A stretch of 54,406 bases of DNA from a virus, in the IMG/VR virus record IMGVR_UViG_3300034072_001783, positions 1-54,406 of that record, one strand, 5' to 3'. The translations under genes were made by a program, and so were the position numbers. Positions 48,957-54,406 of this stretch are shown one piece after another. Position 1 is the stretch's first letter; every line of letters begins with the position of its first letter. Under the pieces are notes generated by a model that saw only the letters and a program-made list of their open reading frames with translations, was not told where the DNA came from and ran no database searches.

Positions 48957-49982
48957 ATGGACAACAAAGATTTATTAAAGCTTTTGAATAACATTCAAGA
49001 GCAAGGAGACGATACTCCTCAAGAAAGACGAATATTACTTATAGATGCCCTTAACTTATTCTTTAGAAATTTTACTATTATAGGTTCTATAAATGAAGAA
49101 GGAGCACATATAGGTGGGTTAGGAGGATTTCTAAGATCGTTAGGAGCTATGATTAGACAAACTGATCCTACTGAAGTTTATATTGTGTGGGATGGTGTAG
49201 GTTCTTCTAATAATAGAAAAAATATTATCCCTGAATATAAATCTGAGAGAAATATCTCAAGGGTCACTAATTGGGAGGTATTTGATTCACATGAAGATGA
49301 GGATGATTCTAAGGTTGATCAACTAGTTAGAATCATCCAATACCTTAAAACCCTCCCAGTTAGAACTCTATCAATAGATAAAGTAGAAGCTGATGACATA
49401 ATTGCTTATCTTAGTACTACTCTCCTTAAAGAAGAAGAAGAAGGGAGAATATTTATTGTTTCTAGTGATAAAGATTATCTCCAACTTGTAAATGAGAAGG
49501 TTATAGTTTATTCTCCAATAGTAAAACAATATTTTACTACACATAAAGTTGAAGAAAAATTTGGAATACCACCACACAATTTCTTACTTTATAAGGTTTT
49601 AATGGGAGATAACTCTGATAAAATCCCTGGAATAAAGGGATTAGGCCCTAAAAAACTATACAAACTATTCCCTGAATTGCAGAATAGTAAATTATCTTTA
49701 GATGATCTAATTAAAATAAGTGAATCTAAATTAGGGCAGCATATAGTTTATGCTAGATTATTAAGTGACTTAAATGCGCTTAAAAATAGACATAGAGTAA
49801 TGGATCTAAGCAACCCTATGATAGATGAAAAAGATAAGAAATACATAGATGATTATGTTGCTAATTTTAAACCTCAATATCACCCACAACATTTTCTTAA
49901 AATGTATGAGCAAGATAGGTTGGGAAATTTAATTAGAAATGTTAATTTATGGTTAAAAGAACGTTTTGAAAATTTAAAATAA
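48957..49982 (+). CDS. 5'-3' exonuclease / RNase H (FEN-like)
   Basis: A 341-residue flap nuclease-type enzyme, likely to remove RNA primers and flaps as T4 Rnh does. Metal ligands are visible in RRILLIDALNLFFRNF (D30), VYIVWDG (D79), the VEADDIIAY helix (E144, D146, D147), SSDKDY (D171, D173) and GDNSDKIPG (D218, D221), the last followed by a GIKGLGPKKLYKLF helix-hairpin-helix. The first 22 residues are an N-terminal extension. It begins four bases after UvsX. T4 Rnh has 305 residues, so length agrees. Confidence 0.93.
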   Translation: MDNKDLLKLLNNIQEQGDDTPQERRILLIDALNLFFRNFTIIGSINEEGAHIGGLGGFLRSLGAMIRQTDPTEVYIVWDGVGSSNNRKNIIPEYKSERNISRVTNWEVFDSHEDEDDSKVDQLVRIIQYLKTLPVRTLSIDKVEADDIIAYLSTTLLKEEEEGRIFIVSSDKDYLQLVNEKVIVYSPIVKQYFTTHKVEEKFGIPPHNFLLYKVLMGDNSDKIPGIKGLGPKKLYKLFPELQNSKLSLDDLIKISESKLGQHIVYARLLSDLNALKNRHRVMDLSNPMIDEKDKKYIDDYVANFKPQYHPQHFLKMYEQDRLGNLIRNVNLWLKERFENLK

Positions 49983-49985
49983 GTT

Positions 49986-51350
49986 ATGACATTACAAAGT
50001 ATTGACCAATATGGACCACAATTCCAAATAAAAGTTATTTCATCACTTCTTACTCATAAAGATTTTCTTGTAAATATACATGATATTCTTGATGAGAATG
50101 ATTTTGGAAGTGATGCAAATAAATGGATCATTAAAAATATCCTAAAATATTACTCTAAATACCATACTACTCCTAGTATGGATATTCTAAAGGTAGAATT
50201 GAAAAAAACATCAAATGAGGTATTACAAATCGCTATTAAAGAACAATTAAGAGCAGCCTACCAAGCCTCAGAAGAAGATTTGGAATATGTTAAAGAAGAA
50301 TTTTCTACTTTCTGTAAAAACCAACAATTAAAAAAAGCCCTTCTCAAGTCTGTTGATTTGCTTCAAGCAGGTGACTATGATTCCATTAAATTAATGGTTG
50401 AAGGCGCTTTAAAAGCAGGTCAAGATAAGAACATAGGACACGAGTATAATAAAGATGTTGAATCAAGATACCGTGAAGATAATCGAGTTGTTATACCTAC
50501 ACCTTGGCCTCAAATAAATGAACTTCTACAAGGTGGATTAGGAAATGGTGATTTTGGGCTAATATTTGGTAATCCTGGAGGAGGAAAATCTTGGTCACTA
50601 GTAGCACTAGGGGGTTTTGCTGTTAAACTAGGGTACAATGTTGTTCATTATACTCTGGAGTTAGGAGAAGACTATGTTGGAAGAAGATATGACGCTTTTT
50701 TTACACACATCCCCGTAAATAAAATACTTGAAAACCGAGATAAAGTAGAAAACGCCTTAGAAACAATAGAAGGTGAACTCATCATTAAAGAATTCCCAAC
50801 AGGTAGAGCAACTATTACAACAATTGAAGCTCATATTCAAAAACTTAAATCTTTAGGAATTGTACCTGATTTGATTATTATTGACTATGTTGACCTTTTA
50901 AAATCAAAAAGAAATTCTACTGATCGTAAGTATGAAATCGATGATATTTATACTAGCACTAAAGGTCTAGCTCGTGAACTTAATATTCCTGTTTGGAGTG
51001 TATCACAAGTTAACAGAGCAGGATCAAAGGATGATATAATTGAGGGTGATAAGGCAGCAGGATCCTATGACAAAATGATGATTACGGATGTTGCAATCTC
51101 ACTCTCCAGGAAGAAAGAAGATAAAGTAAATAATACAGGAAGATTCCATATAATGAAGAATCGCTATGGTATGGATGGGGTTACCTATCAAATTAAAGCG
51201 GATACTTCAACGGGGCATTTTGAAATTACCCAAGAGTATGATGAAGATTCTCAACCTTCCCCCTCTCCCTCTACTTCACCCAGCTCACTTAATCTAGACA
51301 AATTTGATAAAGAACATCTATCTAAGAAATTTTTTGAATTAAACACATGA
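49986..51350 (+). CDS. Replicative DNA helicase (DnaB/gp41-like)
   Basis: A 454-residue hexameric helicase. The N-terminal helical domain (about 1-150) is followed by the RecA-type motor: Walker A FGNPGGGKS (194-202), Walker B LIIIDYVDLL (296-305), the conserved VWSVSQVNRAGSK segment and FHIMKNRYGMDG with the likely arginine finger. Residues 415-435 are a Ser/Pro-rich linker (SQPSPSPSTSPSS) before a short C-terminal helix that may contact the primase or SSB. No primase is recognisable in this window. The stop overlaps the NrdB start (ATGA). Confidence 0.93.
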   Translation: MTLQSIDQYGPQFQIKVISSLLTHKDFLVNIHDILDENDFGSDANKWIIKNILKYYSKYHTTPSMDILKVELKKTSNEVLQIAIKEQLRAAYQASEEDLEYVKEEFSTFCKNQQLKKALLKSVDLLQAGDYDSIKLMVEGALKAGQDKNIGHEYNKDVESRYREDNRVVIPTPWPQINELLQGGLGNGDFGLIFGNPGGGKSWSLVALGGFAVKLGYNVVHYTLELGEDYVGRRYDAFFTHIPVNKILENRDKVENALETIEGELIIKEFPTGRATITTIEAHIQKLKSLGIVPDLIIIDYVDLLKSKRNSTDRKYEIDDIYTSTKGLARELNIPVWSVSQVNRAGSKDDIIEGDKAAGSYDKMMITDVAISLSRKKEDKVNNTGRFHIMKNRYGMDGVTYQIKADTSTGHFEITQEYDEDSQPSPSPSTSPSSLNLDKFDKEHLSKKFFELNT

Positions 51351-52297
51351 TAACAGAATTAAGACCCCACTATAAACCATTTGAATATCAAACAGCATTT
51401 GAATTTTATAAAGATCAACATAGAGCCCATTGGCTTGCAGATGAAGTACCTCTCTCCTCAGACTTGAATGATTGGAAACTTAAACTTACTGAAAGTGAAA
51501 AAAATTTGATTGGTAATATTTTAAAGTCATTTGCCCAAACAGAGACGTATGTAAACGATTATTGGTCAACAAAAGTGGCTGTATGGTTTCCTAAACACGA
51601 AATTAAAGCTATGGCGTGTGCATTTGCTGATTTTGAATCGATTCATGCTGAGGCTTATGCTCGTTTAAATGAAGAATTGGGTCTTGATGATTTTGAGGCC
51701 TTTATGGAAGACGAGGAAGCAAAAGCTAAAATCGATCGTTTAGTTGAACTGCCTGGAGATACATTGCATGAAAAAGCACTTTCACTAGCTATATTCTCTG
51801 CATTTACAGAAGGTGTAAATTTGTTTTCTTCATTTGCCGTGTTGATGTCTTTTCAATTAAGAAATTTAATGAAAGGAACAGGGCAAATTGTAGAATGGTC
51901 TGTGCGTGATGAATCACTTCACTCAAAAGCAGGATGCTGGTTATATAGAACCTTATTAGAGGAAGATCCAACATTAGACACCCCCGAATTAACACAAGCA
52001 ATTTATGAAGCTTGTGATTTATCTGTAAAATTAGAATTCGATTTTATAGAAAAAGCATTTGAAATGGGTGATATTGAAGGACTAACTAAAGAACAACTAA
52101 AAAATTTCATTAAAGAACGAGCAAATCAAAAATTAGTTGAATTAGGTTATAATCCAATTTACAACGATATTGATCCTAACCTTTTAAAACAAATGGAATG
52201 GTTCGGGCATTTAACAAGTGGTAAAACACACCAAGATTTCTTTGCAAATAGAGTAACCGATTATTCAAAATCAACCGCTGACTGGTCAGACCTATGA
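51347..52297 (+). CDS. nrdB: Ribonucleotide reductase small subunit, class I (NrdB)
   Basis: A 316-residue radical-generating subunit. Metal ligands align by spacing with E. coli NrdB: E66, E97 and H100 in FESIHAEAY, E155, E189 and H192 in RDESLH. The radical tyrosine equivalent is Y104 (E97-x2-H100-x3-Y104, as E115-H118-Y122). The first ligand is Glu (FAQTETYV), where E. coli has Asp84. The 31- and 34-residue spacings are exactly kept. The C-terminus (DFFANRVTDYSKSTADWSDL) would dock on NrdA. It overlaps the helicase stop and the next gene (ATGA at both ends). Confidence 0.93.
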   Translation: MITELRPHYKPFEYQTAFEFYKDQHRAHWLADEVPLSSDLNDWKLKLTESEKNLIGNILKSFAQTETYVNDYWSTKVAVWFPKHEIKAMACAFADFESIHAEAYARLNEELGLDDFEAFMEDEEAKAKIDRLVELPGDTLHEKALSLAIFSAFTEGVNLFSSFAVLMSFQLRNLMKGTGQIVEWSVRDESLHSKAGCWLYRTLLEEDPTLDTPELTQAIYEACDLSVKLEFDFIEKAFEMGDIEGLTKEQLKNFIKERANQKLVELGYNPIYNDIDPNLLKQMEWFGHLTSGKTHQDFFANRVTDYSKSTADWSDL

Positions 52298-52830
52298 AAC
52301 CAGAAAAACTACGTAATATAATTAAAGAAGAACTTCAAAAATATTTTGAAATTCATCCATATTCTCTTGAAGATGAGCTTATAATGGAAACTGAAATTAT
52401 GCTTGGAGAACTTCTCAATCCTGATAATGCTCTTTCATATGAAAAAGTGAGTAAAGGATTTTACACTTATGAAGATCCTAATGGGGTTAAATTTTTTGTT
52501 CGAGCAGCTTATGTTCCTGAACCACAAAATTACTTTGAATTTAAAACAGGGTGGTTTGATCAAAATGGGAAAGCAACTTATGAACCTTCTGTACCATACG
52601 GGAACCAAGAAACCTCAGCCTTAGATATCAATTCCCGTTCAGATACAGTAGCAAAAATTTATAGAGATGAAATTTTACCTTTTTTCAAACAACAAACATT
52701 AACAGATACAATGGTTATAAAACCCATTTCTTCAAGTAGAATGAAGTTTGCTGAACGTTTAGTTAAAAAATTTACACCTGAAGACTTTACAATAGACTTT
52801 AAAAATAGAGAAATAACAATAAAAAAATGA
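52294..52830 (+). CDS. Hypothetical protein between nrdB and nrdA with REE-type N-terminal helix
   Basis: A 178-residue protein of unknown function. Its first 19 residues, MKPEKLRNIIKEELQKYFE, are an amphipathic helix with I-K-E at 10-12, like that of the candidate virion-internal proteins at 1973, 5423 and 8130. A beta-rich middle (GFYTYEDPNGVKFFVRAAYV, FEFKTGWFDQNG) and a C-terminal alpha/beta part (VIKPISSSRMKFAERLVKKF) follow. It overlaps nrdB and nrdA by ATGA, so it is co-translated with them. That makes it an odd insert in an enzyme operon. Confidence 0.65.
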   Translation: MKPEKLRNIIKEELQKYFEIHPYSLEDELIMETEIMLGELLNPDNALSYEKVSKGFYTYEDPNGVKFFVRAAYVPEPQNYFEFKTGWFDQNGKATYEPSVPYGNQETSALDINSRSDTVAKIYRDEILPFFKQQTLTDTMVIKPISSSRMKFAERLVKKFTPEDFTIDFKNREITIKK

Positions 52831-54406
52831 GCATACAAGTAGATACAACAAATTGGATTAAGGGTAAACACTACCCTGAGTGGATGAACGAGATTTCATT
52901 ATCAATGATCTCAAAAGGGTATTTGTTACCTGATGAAGATGTTTATGGAGCATTTAAACGTGTTTCAAGATCAGCAGCTAAACGTTTAAAGCGTAAAGAT
53001 TTACAACCATACTTTTATGAGGCAATGGTTAAAAATTGGTTATGCTTAGCTTCACCTGTTCTCTCAAACATGGGAACAGAACGTGGAATGCCTATTTCAT
53101 GCTTTGGAATTGACACAGATGATTCAATTGAAGGAATTGCTCTAGCCAACTCAGAATTAATGCGTTTATCATCTCAAGGTGGTGGAGTAGGAATTGGTGT
53201 ATCTAGAATCAGAGGAAGAGGAAAACCAATTTCTGGAAATGGAGTATCTGAAGGGGTAGTTCCATGGATTAAAATTTACGATTCAACAATATTAGCTACC
53301 AACCAAGGTTCAGTTAGACGAGGGGCAGCCTCAGTTAACCTACATATTAACCACCCAGACATTGAAGAATTTTTGATGATTCGACGCCCAAAAGGTGATG
53401 TTAATAGACAATGTCTAAATATGCATCAATGTGTTGTAATTGATGATGAGTTTATGAATCGAGTTGAAGAACGCGATCCAAAAGCAATTAAATTGTGGGG
53501 TGAAATTTTAAAAACACGTTTAGAGACAGGTGAACCTTATATTATGTTTGAGGACAATGTAAACAATGCAAACCCTGAAGCATATAAAAAGAACAATTTG
53601 CATGTTTCAATGACGAATATTTGTAGCGAGATAAGCTTATACACAGACGAACTTCACTCTTTTATCTGTTGTTTATCTTCCCTTAATCTCGCACGTTGGG
53701 ATGAATGGAGCGAATATAAATTTGAAAATGGAATGACATTACCCGAACTAACTTGTTGGTTTTTGGAAGGTGTATTGCAAGAATTTATTGATCGTTCCAA
53801 AAACATTCGCTTTATGGAAAACACCTATCGTTCTGCATCTAAAGGTAGAGCAATTGGTATTGGAGTACTTGGGTGGCACACCTTCCTCCAAGAAAAAAAT
53901 ATCCCATTTGCAGGATTACAAGCAAATTCTTATACAAGGATCATGTTTGATTTTATTGAAAAAGAAGCATTAAAAGCATCTCGTGACCAAGCAGAATTGT
54001 ATGGTGAACCTGAATGGTGTAAAGGAACAGGTTTAAGACATACACATCATTTAGCAATTGCCCCAACAGTTTCAAATGCACACATTTCAGGAGGAGTATC
54101 CCCCTCAATTGAACCAATCCCCGCTAATGTTTATAATTTAAAAACAGCTAAAGGTACATTTATCAAGAAAAACCCAACATTAGAGCGCCTACTTGAATCT
54201 AAAGGATATAACATTGACAGTGTTTGGGATCAAATTTCTAAAGATAAAGGTTCTGTTATGGGACTACCTGATTATATTTTAACGGATGAGGAAAAGGAAA
54301 TATTTTTAACATTTAAAGAAATCAACCCATTCGAGATAGTTCGTCAGAATGGAATCCGACAAAAATATGTTGACCAAGCAGTTTCCCTTAATTTAACATT
54401 TGACCC
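52827..54406 (+). CDS. nrdA: Ribonucleotide reductase large subunit, class I (NrdA), 3' end outside window
   Basis: The ATG at 52827 overlaps the previous stop and the frame stays open for 526 codons to the window edge, so the gene is truncated by the window and not broken. Catalytic landmarks are present: ISCFGID (C92), TNICSEI (N264, C266, E268) and FICCLSS (C281 or C282), plus GGGVGIGVSRIRGRG and TVSNAHISGGVSPSIEPI. The first catalytic Cys comes about 130 residues earlier than in E. coli NrdA, so the N-terminal ATP-cone seems absent and overall activity control by dATP may be missing. It pairs with NrdB. Confidence 0.93.
   Translation, partial: MSIQVDTTNWIKGKHYPEWMNEISLSMISKGYLLPDEDVYGAFKRVSRSAAKRLKRKDLQPYFYEAMVKNWLCLASPVLSNMGTERGMPISCFGIDTDDSIEGIALANSELMRLSSQGGGVGIGVSRIRGRGKPISGNGVSEGVVPWIKIYDSTILATNQGSVRRGAASVNLHINHPDIEEFLMIRRPKGDVNRQCLNMHQCVVIDDEFMNRVEERDPKAIKLWGEILKTRLETGEPYIMFEDNVNNANPEAYKKNNLHVSMTNICSEISLYTDELHSFICCLSSLNLARWDEWSEYKFENGMTLPELTCWFLEGVLQEFIDRSKNIRFMENTYRSASKGRAIGIGVLGWHTFLQEKNIPFAGLQANSYTRIMFDFIEKEALKASRDQAELYGEPEWCKGTGLRHTHHLAIAPTVSNAHISGGVSPSIEPIPANVYNLKTAKGTFIKKNPTLERLLESKGYNIDSVWDQISKDKGSVMGLPDYILTDEEKEIFLTFKEINPFEIVRQNGIRQKYVDQAVSLNLTFD

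Noticed and set aside
53770-53973. Plus-strand frame of 67 codons near the right end
   Set aside because: It is in a shifted frame inside nrdA, which continues open to the window edge with clear catalytic motifs.
1-54406. tRNA genes, CRISPR arrays, insertion sequences, attachment sites
   Set aside because: I looked for tRNA-like cloverleafs, regular spaced repeats and transposase-type genes and saw none. A tRNA or repeat search program could still find something that reading by eye missed.

Overview
The window looks like a piece of the genome of a T4-like myovirus (contractile-tailed phage). Every gene I accept lies on the + strand, genes are tightly packed, and stop/start overlaps (ATGA, TAATG) are common. 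The DNA is AT-rich. Start codons usually follow A-rich leaders and only rarely a Shine-Dalgarno sequence. At least one good match to the Bacteroidota housekeeping promoter (TTG, 20 bases, TATATTTA) is present. Together with BspA-type leucine-rich repeats and GSFSGSF-type fibres this suggests a Bacteroidota (perhaps flavobacterial) host, which is an inference. I saw no tRNA, CRISPR array, insertion sequence or minus-strand gene. No gene-free stretch exceeds 300 bases; the longest, 16350-16548, holds a terminator and a leader with two inverted repeats.

Layout. (1) 11-6126: small and medium proteins of uncertain function, several starting with a short amphipathic helix ending in an [IL]-x-E site and carrying enzyme-like or Cys-rich domains: a PD-(D/E)XK-like protein, a degenerate methyltransferase-like fold, a Cys cluster, an ADP-ribosyltransferase-like protein and a cupin-like protein. 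A GIY-YIG homing endonuclease interrupts the block. (2) 6232-8114: a two-gene unit after tandem terminators, an FAD-dependent oxidoreductase and a P-loop kinase-like NTPase. (3) 8130-9440: an AT-hook protein and a nested pair of membrane coiled-coil proteins that could be spanins. (4) 9442-20270: head genes: large terminase, portal, core proteins, prohead protease, scaffold, major capsid protein, then PhoH. (5) 20295-29923: neck and tail-completion proteins, then a fibre/adhesin cassette with LRR and LamG-like modules. (6) 29955-45196: two tail sheath paralogues, tube, two assembly-chaperone-like genes split by a second GIY-YIG endonuclease, tape measure, baseplate proteins and a hub protein with a C-terminal lysozyme-like domain. 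(7) 45221-54406: replication and nucleotide metabolism: a compact family A DNA polymerase, an unknown gene, a gp32-like SSB, UvsX, a 5'-3' exonuclease, a DnaB-type helicase and class I ribonucleotide reductase (NrdB, an unknown gene, and NrdA cut by the window end).

Regulation. ATATTTATAA followed by an A-rich stretch recurs before about fifteen genes or gene groups in regions 1-6 and before none in region 7. I read it as the phage's late promoter; it is close to the reverse complement of the T4 late element TATAAATA. Region 7 instead has host-like promoter candidates. Six intrinsic terminators separate the transcription units.

The most unusual points are the putative packaged-effector block (shared N-terminal helix with a T4-protease-type site), the late-promoter motif, the compact family A polymerase with a degenerate exonuclease-like N-terminus, and the gp32-like SSB ending in a bacterial SSB-style DDDLPF tip.
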